NCBI GenBank assembly: GCA_018857735.1
Contig: JABMCL010000883.1
Coordinates: forward strand, 808,501-872,500
DNA: 64,000 bases
From: Alviniconcha marisindica
Lineage: Eukaryota; Mollusca; Gastropoda; Provannidae
Reading direction: 5' to 3'
A program made the translations under genes and the position numbers. The notes beneath the pieces were generated by a model. That model saw only the letters and a list, made by a program, of their open reading frames with translations. It was not told the DNA's origin and searched no databases. This document shows positions 24,646 through 38,700 of the stretch, one piece after another; the stretch's first letter is position 1, and every line of letters starts with the position of its first letter.

Positions 24646-27600
24646 TATGGATATTGATTGATTGATTAATGATTGCTTATATAGCACTATTTTCCACTTT
24701 CGAGCAGACTCACTGCGCTCGCATGTGATTCTACATGAGTGACTAGCTTTTCATAGCGCGTTTTTGAATATCCACTGAAGTGGTGTACTTACAGCGCTGG
24801 CATGGCTGGTGCCACGTGAAACCGCTGCCGTCTCGGCGCAAGTTTTGTGTACACCATACGTAAGGTGCATGCATGTTTAGCTGTAACCTGCCACCTGCAC
24901 TTTCAGCAGAATGACCGGGATCTTTTACGTGCTACTGCGGTAACACAGGGATGGAACAGATACCAAAATAAGAGTCAGCACAGAAAGTCGACCCCGGAGA
25001 AGAAAATTCTCCTGCCGCTCCTGCAGGGATTTGAACCCGCGAACTTTCATTCATGAGTCCATCGCTCTAACCACTGAGCTGTCCCCACCCCCTATACACC
25101 GTACACAGTTTACAACCAACTGAAACAGTTAAGAAACAGCAGAGGAAGATAAAGGTGTGGAGCAGGAAGCAGCAGTTTCATTGTATTTTGCATGCACACA
25201 CACGAAGAAATCTTGAGGTTAGATTCTGACTGAGTCCAGAGAGAGTCCAGTGACACACAGCTTCTTTACTCTGGTCCTGATCAGATACATGCCACTGCCC
25301 TGACCATGCAGATGTCTGGTCCTGATCAGATACATGCCGCTGCCCTGACCATGCAGATGTCTGGTCCTGATCAGATACATGCCGCTGACCATGCAGATGT
25401 CTGGTCCTGATCAGATACATGCCGCTGCCCTGACCATGCAGATGTCTGGTCCTGATCAGATACATGCCGCTGTCCTGACCATGCAGATGTCTGGTCCTGA
25501 TCAGATACATGCCGCTGACCATGCAGATGTCTGGTCCTGATCAGATACATGCCGCTGTCCTGACCATGCAGATGTCTGGTCCTGATCAGATACATGCCGC
25601 TGCCCTGACCATGCAGATGTATCTCTGATCAGCTCTGTCCCCCAGTACCTGGCTGTTGAAACAACTGAAACTCTGGCCGGTGCCTTTGTTCCCTTGAAGA
25701 GTGTTGTAATTCCCTTCAGCCTGGCTGCCCACTTTACAGTGTCAACAGATGACAACAACAAAAGAACTCTGCAGCGAAACTTGTTTTCCAAACATGCAGA
25801 TGTAGTAATGTACAATATATCTTCTTCAGACTCTTCACTGGCTACCACTGTACCAGCGAGAATAGATTACAAACTGTCGGCTATCTGTCACTACTTCTTC
25901 AACTCATCTCTTGCCTACCTGTCTGATCTCACAGTGTACACACCTTCCAAACAACTTTGTTCTGAAGACTCATGGACGCTTCACATCCCCCACTATAAAA
26001 CTAAAACTTTAGTCCAGTGCTCTTTCTCTTACACCATCACTGTGCCCCAAAGCAATGGAATCCTCTCCCTTCTGACATCCAGCACATTCAGTCCGTCCAT
26101 GCCTTCAGACCTGCATAACATCCAGCACATTCAGTCCTTCCATGCCTTCAGACCTGCATAACATCCAGCACATTCAGTCCTCCCATGCCTTCAAACCTGC
26201 ATAAGAGACTCCCCTCCAAGGCTCTCCCAACAAAACCACAAAGATTTAAAATTCTTTCTTTCAGACCTCTGTGTTTCTACATGGACTTGGCCCATGAATA
26301 TGCTAGGGTTAGGGTTGGCCCATGAATATGTTAGGGTTAGGGTTGGCCCATGAATATGGAAGGGTTAGGGTTGGCCCGTGAATATGTTAGGGTTAGGGTT
26401 GGCCCGTGATGATGAATACTGGTTGACTGGGCGTAAAACACCAATTCACTTACTTGGCCCATGAATATGTTATTGTTAGGGTTAGGGTTGGCCCATGAAT
26501 ATGTTAGGGTTAGGGTTGGCCCATGAATATGTTGTTAGGGTTAGGGTTGGCCCATGAATATATTAGGGTTAGGGTTGGCCCATGAATATGTTGTTAGGGT
26601 TAGGGTTGGCCCATGAATATATTAGGGTTAGGGTTCGCCCCTGAATATGTTGTTGTTAGGGTAATGGTTGGCCCATGAATATGTTGTTGTTAGTGTTAGG
26701 GTTGGCCCATGAATATGTTGTTAGGGCTAGGGTTGGCCCATGAATATATTGTTGTTAGGGTTAGGGTTGGCCCATGAATATGTTGTTAGGGTTAGGGTTG
26801 GCCCATGAATATATTAGGGTTAGGGTTGGCCCATGAATATTTTTAGGGTTAGGGTTGGCCCATGAATATGTTGGTTAGGGTAGGGTTGGCCCATGAATAT
26901 ATTAGGGTTAGGGTTGGCCCATGAATATGTTGTTGTTAGGGTTAGGGTTGGCCCATGAAGGTTTGGGTTAGGGTTGGCCCATGAATATGTTAGGGTTGGC
27001 CCATGAATATGTTGGGTTGGCCCATGAATAGTTGTTGTTAGGGTTGGCCCATGAATGGGTTAGGGTTAGGGTTGGCCCATGAATATGTTAGGAGTTGAGA
27101 TCCCATGAATCCAATGTTAGTGGTGTGGACTGAATCATAGTGAACAGGATTGTGTTGAGTCCCAGTCCCAATGTAGTGGGTGACAGAATCAAGTGAATAG
27201 GATTGTGTTTGTTGAGTCCCAGTCCAAGGTAGTGGGTGACTGAATCATAGTGAATAGGATTGTGTTGAGTCCCAGTCCAATGTAGTGGGTGACTGAATCA
27301 TAGTGAATAGGATTGTGTTGAGTCCCAGTCCCAATGTAGTGGGTGACTGAATCATAGTGAATAGGATTGTGTTTGTTGAGTCCCAGTCCCCAGTAGTGGG
27401 TGACTGAATCAAGTGAATAGGATTGTGTTGAGTCCCAGTCCCAAGTAGTGGGTGACTGAATCATAGTGAATAGGATTGTGTTGAGTCCCAATGTAGTGGG
27501 TGACTGAATCATAGTGAATAGGATTGTGTTGAGTCCCAATGTAGTGGGTGACTGAATCATAGTGAATAGGATTGTGTTTGTTGAGTCCCAATCCCAGTGT

Positions 27601-30600
27601 AGTGGGTGACTGAATCACAGTGAATAGGATTGTGTTGAGTCCCAGTCCCAATGTAGTGGGTGACTGAATCACAGTGAATAGGATTGTGTTTGTTGAGTCC
27701 CAGTCCCAAGGTAGTGGGTGACTGAATCATAGTGAATAGGATTGTTTGTTGCCAGTCCCAAGTAGTGGGTGACTGAATCATAGTGAATGGATTGTGTTAA
27801 GTCCCAATGTAGTGGGTGACTGAATCATAGTGAATAGGATTGTGTTGAGTCCCAGTCCCAATGTAGTGGGTGACTGAATCAAGTGAATAGGATTGTGTTG
27901 AGTCCCAGTCCCAAGGTAGTGGGTGACTGAATCATAGTGAATAGGATTGTGTTTGTTGAGTCCCAGTCCCAAGGTAGTGGGTGACTGAATCATAGTGAAT
28001 AGGATTGTGTTGAGTCCCAGTCCCAAGGTAGTGGGTAACTGAATCATAGTGAATAGGATTGTGTTGAATCCCAGTCCCAATGTAGTGGGTGACTGAATCA
28101 CAGTGAATAGGATTGTGTTTGTTGAGTCCCAGTTCCAATGTAGTGGGTGACTGAATCATAGTGAATATGTCTATACTATTCTCATGAAGCATAGAATTCC
28201 AGACATAAGTCAAGCAGTACATGACTTAGTGCCAAAAGGTGTGCATGAAAACAGGTCAAGGGGGGTAGAAAATAAAACTGATGATACATTGAAACTAGCT
28301 GTTTTTAGAATGTGCACAATGCTGGGAAAGATTTCTTAAAAGCAAAAGATAAAAACTTGTGCACTTTTGGAGATATTTGCTGACAAAGGTCATAAAGGCC
28401 GCATGTTGTACATCAGATATTACAACATGCATAGTTCATTGTGTCTTCAGTTTTGCACAAGTATGCACAAAATCAAGTCACACTAGTAGTGCACATCTAC
28501 GCTACTATGTTTGTGCCAAATTTTGTACACTCATAATTTAACACATGATTGTGACATGTTGATTGTTGTAATATCTGATGGGTGATATAAACCCATAACT
28601 CAGCATTTTTTTTATATAACAATAACACACCCTTTCATGCAATATACTATAATCAGCCATACAAGTGCATGCAAAAAACACAGTAAAAAGATTTTTTCTC
28701 AGTTTGCATTTAATAACAAGTCATAAAAATTAAATGAAACAAATATCTGTATTACATCAGTATTACAACTAAATAACATTTCCCCAATTTTCAGCATAGA
28801 AAACATTCTGTTTGCTTAGACCAGTCTAACAAAAACAAATCAGAATGACATGATTCTATCAAGGTAATTAACAATTAAGTCCAGCCCCCCCCCCCCCCCC
28901 CCCCCCCCCAGCTCTTGAGATGTGGATTCTCTGCGGCCAGCCTCTCTCTGTACCGTCTGCAACTGTCTGTGTTTGATGTTTTCCTCCTTGCTGTACCACT
29001 TGGCTCGGGAGTACGCTCAGTTCCGCATACCCTGGTCATGTCAGTGAATCTGAAGTGTTATGAATATGAAATTATTAACCCACTAACCAACTGTCCCAAT
29101 ACTGATATGCTCAGTACAAACATGTCAAACCTACACACCATGACTTCAACACAAATCAGTACTCAGTTCTCAGAACCGCTATTAGTAATACTAACATCTG
29201 CTGGGCTTAATTAAACTTTAAAAGTTTAATGTTTTACGTCATGTTACAACAACAGTTGTGTGGCAAACATTACGTCTGACATAACTTTCAGGACGAAAAT
29301 TACTTCCAGAAAAAAAAACTGTAACTTCGTCACTCTCGCTCAGTTAACAAAATATTCTCACACTAAACAGTCTACAAAAAGCATGCACTTATAACTGACA
29401 AGTTTTTGATGAAATTGAGTACACATCCTGAATCAACAGTTGCATATAAGATTTACAAGATATTGCCTTGTCGTAATGAAATTCTTCACGCTGTACTCGG
29501 CTAAGTATAAAAAAACGGGTTTCAAATCTTCAGTGCAGGAAGATGCCACTTTTCACAGTACTTTCATTTTGCACACCCAAATCGGCGGAAAACTTGAAAA
29601 TAATCTCAATAACCTCTTGAAAAAGTGCACAGTGCATGTTCTACATCAGACCACTGTACCTACGTTGGACCACTGAAGGAGACTACAACACACCTTTCAA
29701 TGTTTCTGAACAAAGACACGCCATATGGCCAGGAGAATGAAGGCACTCAGGAAAGGTCACGTGACGTGCCGGATGTTGTCGATAAAAAAGAGATTGCTTT
29801 CTCGTTTGTTTTGTACAAAATATTAGATATCTTGTAGGGACGTCAGATATTACAACAATATCAAACGATCGGGGAAATATTCTTCAGATTTCGTGCAAAA
29901 CTTTGCTGGAAAAAAAAACAAGTATCGCTGTGTGGTGCAAATGCATGGAACACACTTGACGTTTCCGGTGATTCCGAGCGATGCTGTCGTTTTTCGGTTG
30001 TTCAAAGTTTTCAGTTCGAGTTTGCAACATATCTGATGTACATACAGGGCAAACATTCGCGATCAATTGATCAAAAATACAACTATCATGAGTGTTGATG
30101 TTATATTATCCATATAAAATGATGTTTTCTGCATACAAATCAGTGATTGTTTCTCCATGTGCTTGCGATTTGTTTGTAAGCAAAGTGATGAAAATCACTC
30201 GGTACATGGATGTCCGTTTTTGGCAGTCATTTTTCTGTGCTTTTTCAGTGTGTGATGACTGTATCTTGAAATCAACCACAGCCTGGTTGCTGAAATTATC
30301 TGCACTATATATTCATTCATTCATGCAAGTACACAACACAACATTTCAGATAAAAACAGTTTTCAACAATGTTTTATTTTCAACTGAAGTGCATAACCCC
30401 TTGCATGCTCACCTTTTGGCATTAAGTCATATATATGATAATGGCAATGGTAATTATATTGTGTACCTTAACTACTCAGCTTTGCCAATGGACGATCAAC
30501 AGCTCTCATACTGGACAGCGGCGCCACACATACTTCAGCAGTTCCTGTATATGATGGCTACGTCCTAACACAAGGTCAGCATGTTCATATTACCACATCT

Positions 30601-33600
30601 GCAATTTGTGTTTGTAAATGTATAACTGTGGCCTAATGCACGGTCAGTGAATGTGTCTGTAAACCCACTGTTTCTGTTTGTGTTGGCAGTGCCCTGACAC
30701 AAAGTCAGTGACTAGCTTTAGAATTAGACGTACAGTTCCTATATGATAATTGTGGCCTAACACAAGATCACTGAGTGTACCTGTAGACCCACAGTTCCTG
30801 TTATGTTGGCTGTGTTCTAACCAGTCAGTGGCCACACATCTGTAGACTTGAGTTCCTCTGCATGGTGGCTGTGTTCTAACACAGGTCAGTGGCCACACAT
30901 CTGTAGACTTGAGTTCCTCTGCATGGTGGCTGTGTTCTAACACAGGTCAGTGGCCACGCATCTGTAGACCTGGAGTTCCTCTACATGGTGGCTGTGTTCT
31001 AACACAGGTCAGTGGCCACACATCTGTAGACCTGGAGTTCCTCTACATGGTGGCTGTGTTCTAACACAGGTCAGTGGCCACACATCTGTAGACCTTGAGT
31101 TCCTCTGCATGGTGGCTGTGTTCTAACCAGTCAGTGGCCACACATCTGTAGACCTTGAGTTCCTCTGCATGGTGGCTGTGTTCTAACACAGGTCAGTGGC
31201 CACACATCTGTAGACCTGGAGTTCCTCTACATGGTGGCTGTGTTCTAACACAGGTCAGTGGCCACACATCTGTAGACCTGGAGTTCCTCTACATGGTGGC
31301 TGTGTTCTAACACAGGTCAGTGGCCCCACATCTGTAGACCTTGAGTTCCTCTACATGGTGGCTGTGTTCTAACACAGGTCAGTGGCCACACATCTGTAGA
31401 CCTTGAGTTCCTCTACATGGTGGCTGTGTTCTAACCAGGGCAGTGGCCACACATCTGTAGACCTTGAGTTCCTCTGCATGGTGGCTGTGTTCTAACACAG
31501 GTCAGTGGCCACACATCTGTAGACCTTGAGTTCCTCTACATGGTGGCTGTGTTCTAACACAGGTCAGTGGCCACACATCTGTAGACCTTGAGTTCCTCTA
31601 CATGGTGGCTGTGTTCTAACACAGGTCAGTGGCCACACATCTGTAGACCTTGAGTTCCTCTGCATGGTGGCTGTGTTCTAACACAGGTCAGTGGCCACAC
31701 ATCTGTAGACCTTGAGTTCCTCTACATGGTGGCTGTGTTCTAACCAGTCAGTGGCCACACATCTGTAGACCTTGAGTTCCTCTGCATGGTGGCTGTGTTC
31801 TAACACAGGTCAGTGGCCACACATCTGTAGACCTTGAGTTCCTCTACATGGTGGCTGTGTTCTAACACAGGTCAGTGGCCACACATCTGTAGACCTTGAG
31901 TTCCTCTGCATGGTGGCTGTGTTCTAACACAGGTCAGTGGCCACACATCTGTAGACCTTGAGTTCCTCTACATGGTGGCTGTGTTCTAACACAGGTCAGT
32001 GGCCACACATCTGTAGACCTTGAGTTCCTCTGCATGGTGGCTGTGTTCTAACACAGGTCAGTGGCCACACATCTGTAGACCTTGAGTTCCTCTCATGGTG
32101 GCTGTGTTCTAACACAGGGCAGTGGCCACACATCTGTAGACCTTGAGTTCCTCTGCATGGTGGCTGTGTTCTAACACAGGTCAGTGGCCACACATCTGTA
32201 GACCCTTTAGTTCTCTCATGGTGGCTGTGTTCTAACACAGGTCAGTGGCACACATCTGTAGACCCTTTGTTCTCTATGGTGGCTGTGTTCTAACACAGGT
32301 CAGTGGCCATCACTTTTAGGGCTTGTTTAACACAGGTCAGTGGCCATACTTTTTACATGGTGGCTGTGTTCTAACACAGGTCAGTGGCCATACATTTTAT
32401 GGTGGCTGTGTTCTAACACAGGTCAGTGGCCATACTTTTTATGGCGGCTGTGTTCTAACACAGTCAGTGGCCATGCTTTTTATGGTGGCTGTGTTGTAAC
32501 ACAGGTCAGTGGCCATGCTTTTTATGGTGGTTTGGGTGTTGTAACACGTAGTGTCTTTTTATGGGCGTGTTCTAACACAGGTCAGTGCCATTTTTTATGG
32601 TGGCTGTGTTCTAACTAACACAGGTCAGTGGCCATGCTTTTTATGGGCTGTGTTCTAACAAGTCAGTGGCCATACATTTTATGGTGGCTGTGTTCTAACT
32701 ACAGTCAGTCTAGTGTAGACCCACATTTTGTTGGCGTTGTCTAACAATACTGTATCTGTGGACCACACTATGTTTATGTTGGCTGTGTCTAACACAGGCT
32801 GTAACTAGTGTAGACCCACAATGTTCTGTCAGTGACTTATTTGTCAACCCACAGTTTATGTTGACTGTGTCACTGACTTATTTGTAACCCATGTTTATGT
32901 TGGCTGTATCATGACTGTATTTGTAGACCACAGTTTATGTTGGCTGTCAATGACTGTATTTGTAGACCCACAGTTTATGTTGGCTGTGTCAATGACTGTA
33001 TTTGTAGACCCACAGTTTATGTTGGCTGTGTCAATGACTGTATTTGTAGACCTACAGTTTATGTTGGCTGTGTCAATGACTGTATTTGTAGACCCACAGT
33101 TTATGTTGGCTGTGTCAATGACTGTATTTGTAGACCCACAGTTTATGTTGGCTGTGTCAATGACTGTATTTGTAGACCTACAGTTTATGTTGGCTGTGTC
33201 AATGACTGTATTTGTAGACCCACAGTTTATGTTGGCTGTGTCAATGACTGTATTTGTAGACCCACAGTTTATGTTGGCTGTGTCAATGGCTGTATTTGTA
33301 GACCTACAGTTTATGTTGGCTGTGCCAATGACTGTATTTGTAGACCCACAGTTTATGTTGGCTGTGTCCAATGGGCCTTTTATTTGGAGACCTAAGTACT
33401 TTGCGTGTTGACCACATCATTTAAGTGGGCCCTTTTATATATGGGGGGAACACACAGTTCATCTTTACATTGGCTGTGTCCTAGTTGGACCTTGTCTCTG
33501 TGGGAGATGCTTTAAGATACTTGTAAGGCGAGGTGACCACATCATCAAGATGGACCTTGTGTCTGTGGGAGATGATCAATACTTGTAAGGCGAGGTGACC

Positions 33601-35704
33601 ACATCATCAAGCTGGACCTTGTGTCTGTGGGAGATGCTTTAAGATACTTGTAAGGCGAGGTGACCACATCATCAAGCTGGACCTTGTGTCTGTGGGAGAT
33701 GCTTAAGATACTTGTAAGGGAGGTGACCACATCATCAAGCTGGACCTTGTGTCTGTGGGAGATGCTTTAAGATAGTTGTAAGGTGAGGTGACCACATCAT
33801 CAAGCTGGACCTTGTGTCTGTGGGAGATGCTTTAAGATAGTGGTAAGGTGAGGTGACCACATCATCAAGCTGGACCTTGTGTCTGTGGGAGATGCTTTAA
33901 GATAGTTGTAAGGTGAGGTGACCACATCATCAAGCTGGACCTTGTGTCTGTGGGAGATGCTTTAAGATAGTTGTAAGGTGAGGTGACCACATCATCAAGC
34001 TGGACCTTGTGTCTGTGGGAGATGATCAAATACTTGTAAGGTGAGGTGACCACATCATCAAGCTGGACCTTGTGTCTGTGGGAGATGATCAATACTTGTA
34101 AGGCGAGGTGACCACATCATCAAACTGGACCTTGTGTCTGTGGGAGATGCTTTAAGATACTTGTAAGGCGAGGTGACCACATCATCAAGCTGGACCTTGT
34201 GTCTGTGGGAGATGCTTTAAGATAGTGGTAAGGTGAGGTGACCACATCATCAAGCTGGACCTTGTGTCTGTGGGAGATGATCAATACTTGTAAGGTGAGG
34301 TGACCACATCATCAAGCTGGACCTTGTGTCTGTGGGAGATGATCAATACTTGTAAGGTGAGGTGACCACATCATCAAGCTGGACCTTGTGTCTGTGGGAA
34401 ATGCATTAAGACACAAGGCGACCACGTCATCAAGCTGGACCTTGTGTCTGTGGGAGATGCATTAAGACACAAGGCAGGGTGACCACATCATCAAGCTGGA
34501 CCATGTGTTCCACACTGTTTGCAGCAGCGGTCATTGGCAGTGGACTGTAGGAGGGTGTAGAATGTCACACGGTGATGAAGACCTGTTTGTGTGTTGCTAG
34601 GTATCGTCAAGTCTCCACTGGCCGGTGAATTTATGACGGTGGAGTGTCGCAAGCTGATGGAAGAGCTGAACGTTGAGGTTGTGCCCCCTTACCTCATCAG
34701 TAGCAAGGTCTGTGGTCTTCCTTGTTTGGTGTTGTTGTGCATGCCTGTGTATGTTTGTTGGTAAAAATTATAGCAACAGGGCCTTGTTTGGTGTTGTTGC
34801 ACATGCCTGTACGTGTGCGAGTGTTGGTAAAATTATAATAACAGGGCCTTGTTTGGTGTTGTTGCGTATACCTGTACGTGTGTGAGTGTTGGTAAAATTA
34901 TAGTAACAGGGTCTATGGTCTACAGGTCTTCCTTCTTTCCACTGAAGGGAGACTGGGGATGTCTGATGACCCACTCCAGTCTGTAATCCCAGGGCTGTCA
35001 TTTGATTTCCCTCTCTTGTTTTTCAGTCTAATTCAGTATTTCTCTTGCTCTTTCTGCTGAGGGTCCATTCTTGTGATTTTTTCCAGAAGATTCTCCAACA
35101 TCTTAAGACTAAGAGTTGGGATTTTTTTGTATGGCTCTTGTTGAACAGCTAGGAGGTGATAGTTGGTAAGTGGTATGTGCAGTTTGCTGCCATGTGACAT
35201 TGGTAATTTGCCATTATGCACATGTGTTTTTGTTGTTGTTGTTGTTATTGTTGATTTAACTGGTGCTGCCCTTCGTGTTTTCTATTTTTCTTTATTCTGG
35301 TATCAATAAATTAGACAGAATGGATGATGACACCGACATGTTCTAGCTTTATGTGCTTTTTAACAAGGGTAATATCACTGGGACTAACGCTTTGAACATT
35401 TGTGTTTGATGTTTGTGTATCACTGTATGTTTTGTTTTCTGTTTATATTAGGATTGATTTTGTGGGTTTGACTTGTAGAAGGATGAGAAGAGTTTTGAAA
35501 TGTTGCATTTGCATAATTATGACAGAAGTTGTCCTGAGGTGACCCTGTATGGCTGACAGTAGGCTAACATCCAACTACTAACTACCACTAATCTTCCTTG
35601 TTTGGTGTTCTTGCTCATGTGTTTGTGGTTGTGTGTGTGTGGTGATGAAATATAGTAAGGTCTGTAGTCTTCCTTGTTTGGTGTTCTTGCACACAAGTTT
35701 GTGG

Positions 35705-35767
<63 letters not shown>

Positions 35768-38700
35768 GTGATGAAATATAGTAACTGGGTCTGTGATCTT
35801 TTTTGTTTGGTGTTCTTGCACATGAGTTTGTGGTTGTGTGTACTTATCTGACATAAATCTTTTATATATAGTGATGACACTGACAGTATGTTAATGACTT
35901 AATCTCTTTGGTATATATATAGATGTGACAGAGATGACAGTGTTGATCACTTTGGTATATAGTGGTGACACTGTTGATCACTTTGATATATTGTGGTGAC
36001 AGTGTTGATCACTTTGGTATATAGTGGTGACAGTGTTGATCACTTTGGTATATAGTGGTGACAGTGATGACAGTGTTGATCACTTTGGTATATAGTGGTG
36101 ACAGTGTTGATCACTTTGGTATATAGTGGTGACATTGATGACAGTGTTGATCACTTTGGTATACAGTGGTAACAGTGATGACAGTGTTGATCACTTTGGT
36201 ATATAGTGGTGACAGTGTTGATCACTTTGGTATATAGTGATGACAGTGTTGATCACTTTGGTATATAGTGATGATGGTGTTGATCACTTTGGTATATAGT
36301 GGTGATGGTGATGACAGTGTTGATCACTTTGGTATTTAGTGATGACAGTGTTGATCACTTTGGTATATAGTGGTGACAGTGTTGATCACTTTGGTGTATA
36401 GTGGTGACAATGATGACAGTGTTGAACACTTTGATATATAGTGGTGACAGTGTTGACCACTTTGGTATATAGTGGTGACAGTGTTGATCACTTTGGTATA
36501 TATATATAGTGGTGATGGTGATGAGAGTGTTGATCACTTTAGTATATAGCGGTGACAGTGATGACAGCATTAGTCACTTTGGTATATAGTGGTGACAGTG
36601 TTGATCACTTTGGTATATATAGTGGTGATGGTGATGACAGTGTTGATCACTTTAGTACATAGCGGTGACAGTGATGACAGCATTGGTCACTGGTATATAG
36701 TGGTGACAGTGTTGATCACTTTGGTATATATAGTGGTGATGGTGATGACAGTGTTGATCACTTTGGTATATATAGTGGTGACGGTGATGACAGTGTTGAT
36801 CACTTTGGTATATATAGTGGTGACGGTGATGACAGTGTTGATCACTTTGGTATATATAGTGGTGACGGTGATGACAGTGTTGATCACTTTGGTATATATA
36901 GTGGTGACGGTGATGACAGTGTGTGATTCCTTTGGTTTCCTTAGGAGGCAGTGGGTGACAAAATGCCGGCCAAATGGAAGAAGAAAGAAAACATTGACGT
37001 CACCAAATCTTTCCACAACTACATGGAAAAGGTACAGCTCATTGCAAAGTACATGCTATAATACTCTGCAAGTCTGTCCACAACTGCACTGTACAACTTA
37101 TGCCATTTCTGTCCTCATATCCATGGAAAGGTTCTTCTGTTGAGTAGACTTACAACTTGTAGTTGTACCCGGTCTGTCCACAACTGCACGGTACAACTTA
37201 TGCCAAATCTGTCCACCGACCTGTGGAAAGGTTCTTCTGTTGAGCTTGTACCAAATCTGTCCACAACTTCATGGAAAAGTGTTTTTCAGTAGAATTACAT
37301 TATATAAAAAGGTCTGTACAACTTGTTACTAAATCTTCCCATAACTCCATGAAAAGGTTCTTTTGGTAGAATTACAACTTGTTATTAAATCATTCCACAA
37401 TCCATGGAAAGCTCCAATTCAGTAGAATTACAACTTGTTATTACATCATTCCACAGTTCCATGGAAAGCTCCAGTTCAAAGTAGAATTGCAACTTGTTAT
37501 TAAATCATTCCACAACTCCATGGAAAGCTCCAGTTCAAAGTAGAATTACAACTTGTTATTAAATCATTCCACAATTCCATGGAAAGCTCCAGTTCAAAGT
37601 AGAATTACAACTTGTTATTAAATCATTCCACAACTCCATGGAAAGCTCCAGTTCAGTAGAATTACAACTTGTTATTAAATCATTCTACAACTCCATGGAA
37701 AGCTCCAGTTCAGTAGAATTACAACTTGTTATTAAATCATTCCACAACTCCATGGAAAGCTCCAGTTCAATAGAATTACAACTAGTTATTAAATCATTCC
37801 ACAACTCCATGGAAAGCTCCAGTTCAGTAGAATTACAACTTGTTATTAAATCATTCCACAACTCCATGGAAAGCTCCAGTTCAGTAGAATTACAACTTGT
37901 TATTAAATCATTCCACAACTCCATGGAAAGCTCCAGTTCAAAGTAGAATTACAACTTGTTATTAAATCATTCCACAACTCCATGGAAAGCTCCAGTTCAG
38001 TAGAATTACAACTTGTTATTAAATCATTCCACAACTCCATGGAAAGCTCCAGTTCAGTAGAATTACAACTTGTTATTAAATCATTCCACAACTCCATGGA
38101 AAGCTCCAGTTCAAAGTAGAATTACAACTTGTTATTAAATCATTCCACAACTCCATGGAAAGCTCCAGTTCAATAGAATTACAACTAGTTATTAAATCAT
38201 TCCACAACTCCATGGAAAGCTCCAGTTCAGTAGAATTACAACTTGTTATTAAATCATTCCACAACTCCATGGAAAGCTCCAGTTCAAAGTAGAATTACAA
38301 CTTGTTATTAAATCATTCCACAACTCCATGGAAAGCTCCAGTTCAAAGTAGAATTACAACTTGTTATTAAATCATTCCACAACTCCATGGAAAGCTCCAA
38401 TTCAGTAGAATTACAACTTGTTATTAAATCATTCCACAACTCCATGGAAAGCTCCAGTTCAGTAGAATTACAACTTGTTATTAAATCATTCCACAACTCA
38501 ATGGAAAGCTCCAGTTCAAAGTAGAATTACAACTTGTTATTAAATCATTCCACAACTCCATGGAAAGCTCGAGTTCAGTAGAATTACAACTAGTTATTAA
38601 ATCATTCCACAACTCCATGGAAAGCTCCAATTCAGTAGAATTACAACTTGTTATTAAATCATTCCACAACTCCATGGAAAGCTCCAGTTCAAAGTAGAAT

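Noticed and set aside
26283..27100. Chromosome end (telomere)
   Set aside because: TTAGGG occurs as one or two hexamers inside longer units and the array is flanked by gene sequence on both sides.
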